A DNA stretch of 64,000 nt, from contig NZ_JAIUCZ020000008.1 of assembly GCF_020176955.2 (NCBI RefSeq), positions 248,001 through 312,000 on the forward strand, written 5' to 3'. The translations under genes and the position numbers were made by a program. The stretch comes from Nocardia sp. alder85J. Its GTDB lineage: Bacteria; Actinomycetota; Actinomycetes; Mycobacteriales; Mycobacteriaceae. Within the stretch, counting starts at the first letter, position 1; each line of letters opens with the position of its first letter. The notes under the pieces are model-generated. The model saw only the letters and a list, made by a program, of their open reading frames with translations, did no database searches and had not been told where the DNA came from. Shown piece by piece: positions 1-8,183 of this stretch.

Positions 1-1
1 G

Positions 2-502
2 GACCTGCTGCGGAACGCCTTCCGCGGGATGGATCCGGAGGTGGACCGCTGGCTCGGTGAACTCGAGCGCGGTCCGGCGTTCTACTTCGACTCGATCACC
101 CAGATCCGGATGGACACCTGGTCGCGGGGGCGGGTGACGCTGGTGGGGGACGCGGGATACTGCCCGGGTCCGGCCGTCGGGGGGAGTACCACGCTGGCGG
201 TGGTCGGCGCCTATGTGCTGGCCACGGAACTGGCCCGAGCGGGCGGCGATCGCGAGCGGGCCTTCCCCGCCTACGAGCGCGCGCTGGCCGACTACGTGCG
301 GGGCAGCCGGGCAGCGGCGCGGAGCGCGGCGAAGACGCTGGTGCCTGCCTCCCGCCTCGGGGTCACCGGGCTGGTGCAGGGCGCCCGGCTGGTCTCGGCC
401 CTGCCCGCGGCGGCCGGACGGGCCGTGTTGCGGCTGACCACCGGGACCGCGCGACTGCACGACGCGATGACCGTCGAGGAGTACCTACCGGCTCGTGCGT
501 GA
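2..502 (+). CDS. FAD-dependent monooxygenase, C-terminal part (5' truncated by window edge)
   Basis: The reading frame is open from the first bases of the window, so the gene starts outside it; the ATG at 29 is internal. The visible 166 residues hold the second FAD-binding signature of the PHBH/tetracycline-destructase-like flavoprotein monooxygenases: a GDAGYCPGP stretch followed by GGSTTLAVVGAYVLATELA, where the GD contacts the flavin ribityl chain and the following helix packs against FAD. Such enzymes hydroxylate aromatic or polyketide-like substrates using NAD(P)H and O2. The substrate cannot be told from this fragment. The N-terminal GxGxxG dinucleotide fold would lie upstream. Family assignment is good; the specific function is unknown. 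Confidence 0.8.
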   Translation, partial: DLLRNAFRGMDPEVDRWLGELERGPAFYFDSITQIRMDTWSRGRVTLVGDAGYCPGPAVGGSTTLAVVGAYVLATELARAGGDRERAFPAYERALADYVRGSRAAARSAAKTLVPASRLGVTGLVQGARLVSALPAAAGRAVLRLTTGTARLHDAMTVEEYLPARA

Positions 503-616
503 CAACCGGGTGTCGGGACCGCCGCGGCCGGGCACTCGCCTTCGGGGTGACGAGGGTCCGCTGCCGAATCACCGGCGGTCCGGACGGCGTCACGAGGCGC
601 ACAGGAAGGTGTCCGG

Positions 617-2131
617 ATGAGCGAATCCGCCAGGAACGATCGTGTCGGCGTCGAAGCGGTCTGGGAGCCGATACCGGCGCGGCCGCAGCCACGGGGGCCG
701 GTGCGGCGGGCGACGACCCGGCTGGCGGCGCGGCTGGTCGCCGATCGGCGGGCCACCGAGGACGCGGTCGTGGAGGCGCCCGCGCCGGTGCGGCCCATCG
801 ACCTGGCCGACGACGCGCGTGTCACCGAGGTGCTGGAGCTGGCCGAACAGGTCGGTGAGGTGGCGCTGGCGGCGGGGACGGCGGTCATGGACACCAGCAC
901 CCGGATCGAATTCATCGCCGCCACCTACGGGCTGGCCCGGTGCGATATCGACGTCACCTACAACTCGATCCGCATCTCGGCCGATCGCGGACCGGCGCTG
1001 CCGCCCGCCGGCACCATGCGGGTGGTGCGTTACCGGTCGCTGGATTTCACCCGGCTCGCCGCGGTGGACCGGCTCACCCGGCGGGTGCGCCGGGAACTGG
1101 TTCCGGTGGCGGATGCCCGCGACACGCTGGACGCCATCGTCACGGCGCCGCACCCGTACAGCCGCTGGGTCGCCGCGGGCGGCTGGGCCCTGCTGGCGGC
1201 CTCGATCGCACTGCTGCTCGGCGGTGATCTGGTGGTCGCGGCGGTCAGTTTCGCCGGCACCACGCTGATCTACCGGGCCAACCGCGTCATGAATCGGCGC
1301 AGCCTGCCGTTCTTCTTCCAGAACGTGATCGGCGGAGTGATCGCGGCGGCGCCCGCGGTGCTGCTGGCCACCTTCGCCGGGCGGCTGGACGTCAATCCGT
1401 CGCTGATCGTCGCCGCCGGGATCACGGCGCTGCTCAGTGGCGCGCAGCTGGTCGGCTCGGTGGAGGACGCGCTCACCGGGGCGCCGATCACCGCGGCGGC
1501 CCGGATGCTGGAGGTGTTGATGCTGACCGGCGGCATCATCGCGGGTATCGCGCTGACGCTGCGGGTGGCGGACATGCTGCATGCGGTGACGCCGCCGATC
1601 GATATGTCGCCGGCCCGTGACGCCACCGATCTGCCGCTCGAGATCGCCGCGGGTGCGATCGCCGCCGCGGCGTTCGCGCTGGCCTGTTATGCCGAACGGC
1701 AGGCGCTGGCGGTGGCCGGACTCAGCGGTGCGGCCGCCACGGTGTGTTGTCTGCTGCCGTTGCGGATCGGGTTCGGACCGGTGGTGAGCACCGGTTTCGC
1801 CGCCACCGTGGTGGGTTTGGCCGGCGGCCTGATGGCGCGGCGCGCGCTGACGCCGCCGTTGGTGGTGGCCATGGCCGGGATCGTGCCGCTGCTGCCGGGC
1901 CTGCGGGTGTATCGCGGGCTGGCCGCGCTGCTGAACAGCGATCTGCTCAACGGGTTCAGTCAGTTGCTCAGCGCGTTCTCCGTCGGCTGCGCGCTGGCCG
2001 CCGGGGTGACCCTCGGTGAGTGGTGTGCCCGGGAACTGCGCCGGCCGCGGATCGTGCAGCGCTTCCACGGGATTCGGCGGCCGCAGCTGATCCGCCGGTC
2101 GGGCTGGCCGCGGCGGCCGCATTTCCGGTAG
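617..2131 (+). CDS. ThrE-family threonine/serine exporter
   Basis: A 504-residue membrane protein of the ThrE type (PF06738 plus PF12821). Roughly residues 70-170 form the soluble amphipathic domain (EVALAAGTAVMDTSTRIEFI...YGLARCDIDVTYNSI). It is followed by about ten hydrophobic segments from residue 190 to 480. ThrE of Corynebacterium glutamicum exports threonine and serine by proton antiport; this length matches that family. The start at 617 is supported by an AGGAAGG Shine-Dalgarno at 603-609 with 7 nt spacing. It stands alone: the preceding gene ends at 502 and the next starts at 2198. Substrate is inferred from the family only. Confidence 0.85.
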   Translation: MSESARNDRVGVEAVWEPIPARPQPRGPVRRATTRLAARLVADRRATEDAVVEAPAPVRPIDLADDARVTEVLELAEQVGEVALAAGTAVMDTSTRIEFIAATYGLARCDIDVTYNSIRISADRGPALPPAGTMRVVRYRSLDFTRLAAVDRLTRRVRRELVPVADARDTLDAIVTAPHPYSRWVAAGGWALLAASIALLLGGDLVVAAVSFAGTTLIYRANRVMNRRSLPFFFQNVIGGVIAAAPAVLLATFAGRLDVNPSLIVAAGITALLSGAQLVGSVEDALTGAPITAAARMLEVLMLTGGIIAGIALTLRVADMLHAVTPPIDMSPARDATDLPLEIAAGAIAAAAFALACYAERQALAVAGLSGAAATVCCLLPLRIGFGPVVSTGFAATVVGLAGGLMARRALTPPLVVAMAGIVPLLPGLRVYRGLAALLNSDLLNGFSQLLSAFSVGCALAAGVTLGEWCARELRRPRIVQRFHGIRRPQLIRRSGWPRRPHFR

Positions 2132-2197
2132 GCGGCAGCGCATTTCGGCTCGTTATTCGGTTGCCGCCGGATCACGGCGGCGGTTCGATCAGGACTC

Positions 2198-3187
2198 ATG
2201 GAACGATTTCTGGTCACCGGCAGTTCGGGACATCTCGGCGAGGCGCTGGTCCGCACCTTGCGGGAACGCGGGAGCGAGGTCGTCGGGCTGGACACGCTGG
2301 CGTCGCCGTTCACCACGATCGTCGGGTCGGTCGCCGACCGGGAGACCGTGCGGCGCGCGCTCGACGGGGTGACCCGGGTGCTGCACACCGCCACGCTGCA
2401 CAAACCGCATGTCGGGTCGCACCCGCGGCAGGACTTCGTCGACACCAATGTGACCGGATCGCTGACGGTATTCGAGGAGGCGGCGGCGGCCGGGGTGGCG
2501 GGGGTCGTGTTCACCAGCAGCACCAGCGCGTTCGGCCGGGCGCTGACCCCGCCGGCCGGTGCGCCCACGGCCTGGATCACCGAGGCGGTGCACCCGGTGG
2601 TGCGCAACATCTACGGCGCCACCAAGGTCGCGGCGGAGGATCTCGCCGAACTCGCCGCACGGGAGCTCGGACTGCCCGTGGTCGTGTTGCGCGCCGCCCG
2701 GTTCTTCCCGGAGCCCGACGATCGGGACGAGGTGCGGGCGGTGTACTCCGACGCCAATCTGAAGGTCAACGAATTCCTCTATCGCCGAGTCGATCTCGCG
2801 GACGTGGTGGACGCCTGTCTGCGAGCCGTCGAGCGGGCGCCGCGAATCGGGTTCGGCCGCTTCATCATCGGTGCGACCACGCCGTTCACCCCGGACGATC
2901 TCGGTGAGCTGGCCGTGGACGCGCCCGCGGTGCTGGCGCGGGTGTTCCCCGATATCGCCGCCGACTATCGGCGGTGGGGGTGGCGGATGTTCCCGGCGCT
3001 GGATCGGGTCTACGTCAACGAGCGGGCCCGCACGGCCCTGGACTGGACGCCGCGCTACGACTTCCGGGCCGTCGTCGAGTTGGTGCGGGCCGGTGGGCCG
3101 CCGCGCAGCCCGCTCGCCACCGCGGTCGGGGCGAAGGGCTATCACCGCGTCCCGACCGGCGTCTACACGCGCCGGGCGGCGGAGTAG
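2198..3187 (+). CDS. NAD(P)-dependent epimerase/dehydratase family protein
   Basis: A 329-residue extended short-chain dehydrogenase. Residues 8-14 (GSSGHLG) are the GxxGxxG cofactor loop of the Rossmann fold. Tyr139 and Lys143 in YGATK are the catalytic YxxxK pair, and the SSTSAFG strand before it supplies the Ser/Thr. This architecture is that of nucleotide-sugar epimerases, dehydratases and related reductases. Nothing nearby points to a sugar pathway, so the substrate is open. AGGA precedes the ATG by a few bases. It is followed by a regulatory palindrome and a divergently unrelated hydrolase/TetR pair on the same strand. Confidence 0.8.
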   Translation: MERFLVTGSSGHLGEALVRTLRERGSEVVGLDTLASPFTTIVGSVADRETVRRALDGVTRVLHTATLHKPHVGSHPRQDFVDTNVTGSLTVFEEAAAAGVAGVVFTSSTSAFGRALTPPAGAPTAWITEAVHPVVRNIYGATKVAAEDLAELAARELGLPVVVLRAARFFPEPDDRDEVRAVYSDANLKVNEFLYRRVDLADVVDACLRAVERAPRIGFGRFIIGATTPFTPDDLGELAVDAPAVLARVFPDIAADYRRWGWRMFPALDRVYVNERARTALDWTPRYDFRAVVELVRAGGPPRSPLATAVGAKGYHRVPTGVYTRRAAE

Positions 3188-3229
3188 CGCGGCGAAAGTC
3201 CCAGGTGGGAACCGGTGGCGGCGGAGCTC

Positions 3230-3279
3230 TTGACGACTGAAGCTAATTCAATTAGCTTTATGACTATCACAGTTAGCTT
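3230..3279 (+). promoter_or_regulatory. promoter with overlapping palindromic operator, probably for the TetR regulator
   Basis: TTGACG at 3230-3235 is a good -35. A perfect 9+1+9 inverted repeat (AAGCTAATT, C, AATTAGCTT) spans 3240-3258, and a third half-site AGTTAGCTT lies at 3271-3279. A -10 candidate TAGCTT (3253-3258, 17-bp spacer) falls inside the palindrome. The AT-rich repeat stands out in this GC-rich DNA. TetR dimers bind such repeats and block the promoter; the regulator encoded at 4142 is the natural candidate. The operator itself is seen; the binding partner is inferred. Confidence 0.65.
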
Positions 3280-3297
3280 CCCGGAGGAGTGGTGACA

Positions 3298-4149
3298 ATG
3301 ACCGAGTACCTGGACATCGAGGGTGGCCGGATCGCCTACGACGCGATCGGCGACGGACCGCTGGTGCTGCTCTCGCACGGGATGGGGGACCGGCGGCAGG
3401 CGTTCCGGCATCTGGCGCCGCTGCTGGCCGCGCAGGGTTACCGGGTGGTCAGCGTGGATATGCGGGGGCACGGCGAGTCGAGCATGGGCTGGGCGTCGGT
3501 CACCGGCAAGGAGGCCATCAGCCGCACCGACGTGGCGAACGACCTGCTGGCGGTGATCCGGCAGTTGGGCGGGCCCGCGGTGATCGTGGGGCATTCGCTG
3601 TCCGGCGGGGCCGCCACCGTCGCCGCGGCGACGGATCCGGCGGCGGTCCGGGCCATCGTGGAGATCAACCCGTTCACGCTGGAGCAGAAGTTCGATGTGG
3701 GCGCGCTGTTCACCGTGCCGCGCTACCGCCGCGGGGGAATCCGGCTGATGGGGACCATGATCTTCAAGAGCCTCGGGGTGTGGCTGAGCTACCTGAACGT
3801 GGCGTATCCGACCAAGCCCGGCGATTACGATCGGTCCATGGCCGAACTCGCCGCGAAGCTGCGGGAGCCGGGACGGATGGCCGAATTCATGAAGACCGGC
3901 CGGTCCACCCCGGCGGACGCCGCCGCCCAGTTGCCGAACGTCACCCGGCCGGCGCTGATCGTGATGGGTACCGCCGACCCGGACTTCCCGGATCCGGCGG
4001 CCGAGGGCCGGGCCGTGGTGGCCGCGCTGCCCGCGGGGCTGGGCAGCCTGGCCCTGGTCGAGGGCGCGGGGCACTACCCGCACGCCGAGGCCGCCGAGCA
4101 GACCGCCGCACTGATCCTGCCCTTCCTGAAGGAGTACGCGGGTGCCTAG
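3298..4149 (+). CDS. alpha/beta hydrolase
   Basis: A 283-residue alpha/beta-hydrolase fold enzyme. The oxyanion-hole segment SHGMGD (26-31), the nucleophile elbow GHSLSGG with Ser100, an acid in GTADPDFPDP and a histidine in GAGHYPHAE give a complete triad. The ATG at 3298 is chosen because GGAGG at 3283-3287 sits 10 nt upstream; GTG codons at 3289 and 3292 lie too close to it. The gene is first in a two-gene operon with the TetR regulator, overlapping it by 8 nt, behind a palindromic operator. This suggests inducible detoxification of an ester, lactone or epoxide-like compound. The substrate is not known. Confidence 0.85.
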   Translation: MTEYLDIEGGRIAYDAIGDGPLVLLSHGMGDRRQAFRHLAPLLAAQGYRVVSVDMRGHGESSMGWASVTGKEAISRTDVANDLLAVIRQLGGPAVIVGHSLSGGAATVAAATDPAAVRAIVEINPFTLEQKFDVGALFTVPRYRRGGIRLMGTMIFKSLGVWLSYLNVAYPTKPGDYDRSMAELAAKLREPGRMAEFMKTGRSTPADAAAQLPNVTRPALIVMGTADPDFPDPAAEGRAVVAALPAGLGSLALVEGAGHYPHAEAAEQTAALILPFLKEYAGA

Positions 4150-4714
4150 GGCCGGGCTCAGCACCCCCGATGTCGTCGCGGCGGGCGCCACGCTCGCCGA
4201 CGACCACGGATTCGGCAACCTGGCCCTGGGCGCGCTCGCCGAACGGCTGGGTGTCCGCACCCCCTCGCTGTACAAGCACATCGACGGGCTGGCCGATCTG
4301 CAACACCGCATCGCCACCCTCGCCATGACCGAACTCGACCAGCGGGTGCGCGACGCCATGCACGGCAAGTCCGGCAGCGCCGCACTCGCCGCCTTCGCCA
4401 CGGCCTTCCGCGACTACGTCGTGGCCCACCCGGGTCGCTACACGGCCACCGTCGGCGCGCGTTTCAGCGGGCCGGACGATCCGCTGCTGCGCAGCAGCGG
4501 CCGGGTGCTGGAATCCATGGAGGCGGTGCTGCGCGGCTACGGCATCGGCGACGACGCGATGGTGCACGCCCTGCGCACGCTGCGCTGCGCCTTCCACGGC
4601 TTCGCCACCCTCAGCGCCGCCGACGGATTCCAGTGGAGCGGGGACGCCGACCAGAGCTTCGAGTGGATGATCCGGTTCCTGGATCGTGGTCTCGGCCAGA
4701 TCGCGGCCCCCTGA
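4142..4714 (+). CDS. TetR/AcrR family transcriptional regulator
   Basis: A 190-residue one-component regulator. Residues about 8-55 form the TetR helix-turn-helix (AAGATLADDHGFGNLALGALAERLGVRTPSLYKHIDGLADL), with the typical SLYKHI recognition helix. The rest matches the helical ligand-binding domain of the WHG/TetR_C_33 type. The GTG start overlaps the hydrolase stop by 8 nt and has AAGGAG at 4129-4134 with 7 nt spacing, so translation is coupled. It probably represses its own operon through the 3240-3258 palindrome and is released by a hydrophobic ligand, perhaps the substrate of the hydrolase. Confidence 0.85.
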   Translation: MPRAGLSTPDVVAAGATLADDHGFGNLALGALAERLGVRTPSLYKHIDGLADLQHRIATLAMTELDQRVRDAMHGKSGSAALAAFATAFRDYVVAHPGRYTATVGARFSGPDDPLLRSSGRVLESMEAVLRGYGIGDDAMVHALRTLRCAFHGFATLSAADGFQWSGDADQSFEWMIRFLDRGLGQIAAP

Positions 4715-4869
4715 CTCACGCACCCCGCGAGGGTGGATTCCTGTCGTACCGCCGCGACGGCGACGGTATCCGGCGCTTCGGCGTGCTGCCGCTGGCGGAG
4801 GTGGAGCAGGCGGTGCATGCGCTGGAAACCAAGCAGGGCGACCCGATTCGGCTCGTGCTGCGGCCGTGA
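4714..4869 (+). pseudogene. possible 3' remnant of a gene (oxidoreductase-like C-terminus)
   Basis: Right after the TetR stop a reading frame with typical high GC at third positions encodes about 50 residues ending in LPLAEVEQAVHALETKQGDPIRLVLRP, then TGA at 4867. No ATG, GTG or TTG lies in frame between the preceding gene and the coding-like part; the frame only reaches a start by running inside the TetR gene. The end resembles the C-terminus of zinc-binding medium-chain dehydrogenases, where a PLAE...A...LE...GKVVL pattern is common, but the match is loose. It may be the stub of a deleted gene. Low confidence. Confidence 0.3.
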
Positions 4870-4884
4870 GACCACGACCGAATA

Positions 4885-4900
4885 CAAGCAGGCGTGCTTG
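4885..4900. promoter_or_regulatory. inverted repeat CAAGCA-N4-TGCTTG upstream of the DinB-like gene
   Basis: A perfect 6+4+6 inverted repeat lies 38 bp before a possible ATG at 4923 and 116 bp before the chosen start at 5001. Spaced AAGCA/TGCTT repeats are typical TetR-family operators. It differs in sequence from the 3240 palindrome, so a different regulator is likely. Confidence 0.4.
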
Positions 4901-5000
4901 CATTTTTCGGGAGGCGTCTGCGATGCTGGTCGCGGGAGCGGCGGCTCCCACCGGCGCCTACCTTGCGGAGGCACGGTTTCCGCACGTCGGAGGGTATTTC

Positions 5001-5786
5001 ATGGCCGACCTCGAGGCCCTGCTCGGCGATCTCGCCGCGGAGAGCGCGGATCTGGACCGGATGGTGAGCCCGCTGTCGCCCGCGCAGTGGGCGACGCCGA
5101 CCCCCGCGCCGGGCTGGACCATCGCCCACCAGATCGGCCATCTCGCCTGGACCGACGAGACCGCCACTCTGGCCGCCACCGACGCGGAGCGTTTCGCGGA
5201 GCTGGTCCGCGCCGCCGAACCGCGCGCGCTCACCTTCGTCGATGAGGCGGCCGCCGAATTCGCCGGAGCGCCGGACCTGCCGGACCGCTGGCGGCGCGGC
5301 CGCGACGCCCTGGCCGTGGCACTGCGGGCGGTACCGGCCGGGACCAAACTGCCGTGGCTCGGACCACCGATGAGCGCCGCCTCGATGGCCACCGCCCGCC
5401 TCATGGAAATCTGGGCACACGGCCAGGACGTGGCCGACGCCTTGCACATCACCCGCACGGCGACCGCACGGCTGCGGCACATCGCCCATATCGGGGTGCG
5501 GACCCGGGATTTCGCCTATGTCGTGCACGGCCGCCCGGTGCCGAACGGGGAATTCCGGGTCGAGCTCACCGCGCCGGACGAGAGCGTCTGGGCCTGGGGG
5601 CCGGAATCCGCGACGCAGCGCGTGACCGGGCCCGCACTGGATTTCTGCCTGCTGGTGACCCAGCGGCGTCATCGTGACGATCTGGCGCTGCGCACGCAGG
5701 GCTCGGCGGCCGCCGACTGGCTGACCATCGCCCAGGCCTTCGCCGGACCACCCGGAGCAGGGCGTGCGGCGGGCCGGTTCGCCTGA
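5001..5786 (+). CDS. TIGR03084-type metal-binding (DinB/maleylpyruvate isomerase-like) protein
   Basis: A 261-residue protein of the actinobacterial TIGR03084 family: an N-terminal DinB-like four-helix bundle (DLEALLGDLAAESADLDRMV...GWTIAHQIGHLAWTDE) followed by a small C-terminal domain. Members resemble mycothiol-dependent maleylpyruvate isomerases; the conserved His in HQIGHL and the later MEIWAHGQD histidine are candidate metal ligands. The biochemical role is not established for this branch. The ATG at 5001 (GGAGGG, 6 nt away) matches the usual family start. An in-frame ATG at 4923 with GGGAGG 8 nt upstream would add 26 residues and cannot be excluded. Confidence 0.75.
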   Translation: MADLEALLGDLAAESADLDRMVSPLSPAQWATPTPAPGWTIAHQIGHLAWTDETATLAATDAERFAELVRAAEPRALTFVDEAAAEFAGAPDLPDRWRRGRDALAVALRAVPAGTKLPWLGPPMSAASMATARLMEIWAHGQDVADALHITRTATARLRHIAHIGVRTRDFAYVVHGRPVPNGEFRVELTAPDESVWAWGPESATQRVTGPALDFCLLVTQRRHRDDLALRTQGSAAADWLTIAQAFAGPPGAGRAAGRFA

Positions 5787-6243
5787 CCCGCCGCCACCCG
5801 ATCCGGGTCGCCACTCGGCCCATCGTTCACCCGGAGGAACCACGGCGCGGACCTCGTCGTCCGGCACCGCGGCCGGGTGCGGGCGAGCGCCCGCCGCCAC
5901 GTTCGCGCCCAGCGCCTGACCGGACGACTTTGGCCGGGGGTCTTGGATGGCAGTCTCGGCGAACGCTCGCCAGCTCTGGTGGTTTACCCGGATGCCCTCT
6001 GCCGGAAACATGGGGACACCGGCCGCGGCCGCTGGCGACCGACCGGCGGCAGCCGAGGAAGACGGCCGCCCGCGGCCTCCGGAGACCAACCCCCAGCGGT
6101 CGTGGAAACCGACCGGCCCGGCACATTCGCCCTGTTCGGACGCATCCGATGCCCCGGTGTGCAAGCTTCAACCCGTATCCGGATATCGTCCAATAAATAG
6201 GATTTCTGTAGTAATTTTATGCGCAGCGGTGGAGCAGGGGAGT
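5787..6243. other. 457-bp intergenic region, no gene seen
   Basis: All frames here show poor codon bias and no family resemblance. The last 55 bases (about 6185-6230) turn AT-rich and probably hold the promoter of the SRPBCC gene. No repeat or clear terminator was found. Confidence 0.5.
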
Positions 6244-6837
6244 ATGCCTATGGGCCACATCAAGTACGCCAGCGATGTCGGTGCGCCGGTCGAAGTAGCG
6301 TTCACCTACACGGACAACCATCTGTTCGTGCCGGATTGGCTGTTCGGCGTCGCCGCCTTCGAACCTCTCGGTGAGCTCGAGAACGGACCGGGCGCCCGCT
6401 ATGCCGCCGCACTCCAGCTCGGCCTGTGGCATCCCACGGTCGAATGCGAGATCACGGAGTACCGCCGCAACGCGGTGATCGGATATACGGTGCGCAGGCG
6501 ACGGCAGAGGAAGACGGCGCCTGCGCACCCCGATCCGGTCGGGCCGGACGGCGGCGCGGCCACGGAGCCGGATCCGATCCCGGATGTCACGCCGTCCGCG
6601 GACGTCGCGCAGCAGCCCGCACTGGGCACGCTCACGCTGCGTTTCGACCCGCTCGGATACGGCCGCTCGGTCCTCACCTCGGAGGTCGAGTACAACGATG
6701 CCAGAAGTTTGCCAGGCCGCCTGGGCGCCACCATGGTCGCCGCAGCCGTGGATTCGGCGGTCCGTCGCAGCAAATCTCAATTGCGCAGGGAGATAGAAGG
6801 ATTCCACGGCACCGATCTCGTCGGCAGGATTGCGTAG
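6244..6837 (+). CDS. SRPBCC (polyketide cyclase/lipid-binding fold) family protein
   Basis: A 197-residue protein that begins MPMGHIKYASDVGAPVEVAFTYTDNHLFVPDWLFGVAAFEPLG, the usual first strand and helices of an SRPBCC/START-like small-molecule binding fold. It continues with the curved sheet (YAAALQLGLWHPTVECEITEYRRN) and a closing C-terminal helix. A charged loop rich in Pro, Asp and Ala (about residues 85-120) is inserted in the middle. ATG 6244 is chosen because a GGAG/GGGG purine run precedes it; longer in-frame starts would read through the poorly coding intergenic DNA. It may bind a hydrophobic ligand; the ligand is unknown. An RNase H gene follows after 10 nt, so the two are probably co-transcribed. 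Confidence 0.75.
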   Translation: MPMGHIKYASDVGAPVEVAFTYTDNHLFVPDWLFGVAAFEPLGELENGPGARYAAALQLGLWHPTVECEITEYRRNAVIGYTVRRRRQRKTAPAHPDPVGPDGGAATEPDPIPDVTPSADVAQQPALGTLTLRFDPLGYGRSVLTSEVEYNDARSLPGRLGATMVAAAVDSAVRRSKSQLRREIEGFHGTDLVGRIA

Positions 6838-6847
6838 GGTACCGGTC

Positions 6848-7408
6848 ATGATCATCGTGAGCACCGACGGTTCGTGCCTCCGCAATCCCGGGGGCGCCAT
6901 CGGCTGGGCGTGGGTCAATCATCAAGGCACGTCGGCGAGCGGGGGCGGCCCGACGGGCACCAACCAGATCGCCGAACTACGGGCCGTTCTGGAGGCGATC
7001 CTGGCCCATCCGGGCTCGGAGCCGCTGCTCATCGAGAGCGATTCGCTGTACGCCATCAAATGCGCGTCGGAATGGATCTCCAGCTGGCGGGTCAACGGCT
7101 GGCGGACGTCCACCGGGGCGCCGGTCAAGAATGCCGAGCTGGTCCAGCAGATCGACCAGGCGATCTCCACCCGGCCCGGCCCGGTGCGATTCCGCTGGGT
7201 CCGCGGCCATGTCGGCAACTACTTCAACGAACAGGCCGACGCCCTGGCCAATGCGGCCGCCCGGCAGATCGCGGCGAGCACCGCCGTCGCCGAGGCGCAG
7301 ACCGCGGAGATCCCGGCGATCACCGACGAGCCGCTGCCGCCGGCCACCGCACCGCAGAAATCCGGGCGGCATCGCGCCGAGGCGCCCGACACGCTGACCC
7401 TGTTCTGA
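6848..7408 (+). CDS. ribonuclease HI family protein
   Basis: A 186-residue type 1 RNase H. All four DEDD metal ligands can be placed: Asp7 in STDGSC, Glu43 in AELRAVLEA, Asp65 in IESDS and Asp131 in NEQADALAN; the catalytic His-loop is RGHVGN (His121). The enzyme cuts RNA in RNA-DNA hybrids. The first about 145 residues are the catalytic domain, followed by a 40-residue Ala/Pro-rich tail ending DTLTLF. ATG 6848 lies 10 nt after the SRPBCC stop, an unusual partner for an RNase H. It may be one of two or more RNase H genes in the genome. Confidence 0.9.
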   Translation: MIIVSTDGSCLRNPGGAIGWAWVNHQGTSASGGGPTGTNQIAELRAVLEAILAHPGSEPLLIESDSLYAIKCASEWISSWRVNGWRTSTGAPVKNAELVQQIDQAISTRPGPVRFRWVRGHVGNYFNEQADALANAAARQIAASTAVAEAQTAEIPAITDEPLPPATAPQKSGRHRAEAPDTLTLF

Positions 7409-7488
7409 ACATCAGGTAAATTCTCCGAGCCAGGAATTCGATTGCCGCGGTATCGGATCGATTGTCCTCCGGCTGTTCCGGCAATTGA

Positions 7489-8133
7489 TCAGCGTCCGGG
7501 CGTGGCGCCGGGAACCGGCTGCGTGCCCTGCGGTTGCTGATCACCTGGCTGCGGGCCGCCCGGCGGGACGGCACCACCCGGGGCGGGCTGATCGGCGCCG
7601 GACTGGTCCGGGCCCGGGGCCAGCATCGCCAGATCCCACTTGTCGACCAGCCAGGTGTCGCCCTGCTTGATCATGCCCGCGACGACGGCGATGTCCTGCC
7701 GCTTCGGGGTCGGGGTGACCGAATTGGTCTTCAGCAGGCTCAGGGTGACCAGAATCTTCGCGCTGTCGGCGTCACCGGACTGGAAACCACAGGACGCGTC
7801 CTGGACCGACGCCTTCACCTGGGCCTGGGTCAGCAACTGCCGCATCGGCTGCCAGGTGTCGGCGAGCGGTTTGGTGACCGTGTCGGTGGCCTCGCGCTTC
7901 ATCCGGTCCAGGAATTCGTCGAGATTGCCGGTGTAGTCGTAGGTATTGGTGTCGTGGGCGAACCGGCAGGCGGCGGCCGCGGCCCGATCCTGAGCGGTCA
8001 GCTGATCGCCGCGGTGCCTGGCCTGCTGGTAGAAGGCCACGCCCGCGGCCACCAGTGCCACCAGGATCACTCCGGCGAGGAAGGCGCCGATCAGCGGTAA
8101 CGAACCCCGCACGCGGTTCCGGTCGTTCGACAT
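7489..8133 (-). CDS. Mce-associated membrane protein (second)
   Basis: A 214-residue single-pass protein. After a short basic N-terminus comes one membrane helix (GSLPLIGAFLAGVILVALVAAGVAFY), then an extracytoplasmic SnoaL/NTF2-like domain (AAAACRFAHDTNTYDYTGNLDEFLDRMKREATDTV...) and a Pro/Gly/Gln-rich tail. This is the plan of Mas proteins (VirB8-like) that stabilise Mce complexes. It is the last gene of the mce operon. ATG 8133 has a GAGAGGG-type site upstream; an in-frame ATG at 8175, 8 nt after the preceding stop, is an alternative. It pairs with the homologous gene just upstream. Confidence 0.8.
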   Translation of the reverse strand: MSNDRNRVRGSLPLIGAFLAGVILVALVAAGVAFYQQARHRGDQLTAQDRAAAAACRFAHDTNTYDYTGNLDEFLDRMKREATDTVTKPLADTWQPMRQLLTQAQVKASVQDASCGFQSGDADSAKILVTLSLLKTNSVTPTPKRQDIAVVAGMIKQGDTWLVDKWDLAMLAPGPDQSGADQPAPGGAVPPGGPQPGDQQPQGTQPVPGATPGR

Positions 8134-8183
8134 GTCGGTTCCATCCCTCTCGTCGGCGTCTTCGTCCCTGGGCATCGCGGCGA

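Noticed and set aside
590..2143. A 517-codon antisense frame over the ThrE gene
   Set aside because: The product is low-complexity Arg/Gln/His/Pro sequence; the plus strand gives a full membrane-transport family protein with a good ribosome-binding site.
5947..6243. N-terminal extension of the SRPBCC protein
   Set aside because: The 99 extra codons have poor codon bias and no fold; the conserved domain starts right after ATG 6244 with a ribosome-binding site.
7441..7485. Possible terminator between the convergent RNase H and Mce-associated genes
   Set aside because: The best stem (ATTGCCG/CGGCAAT) is only 7 bp with a 31-nt loop and no T-run, too weak to call.
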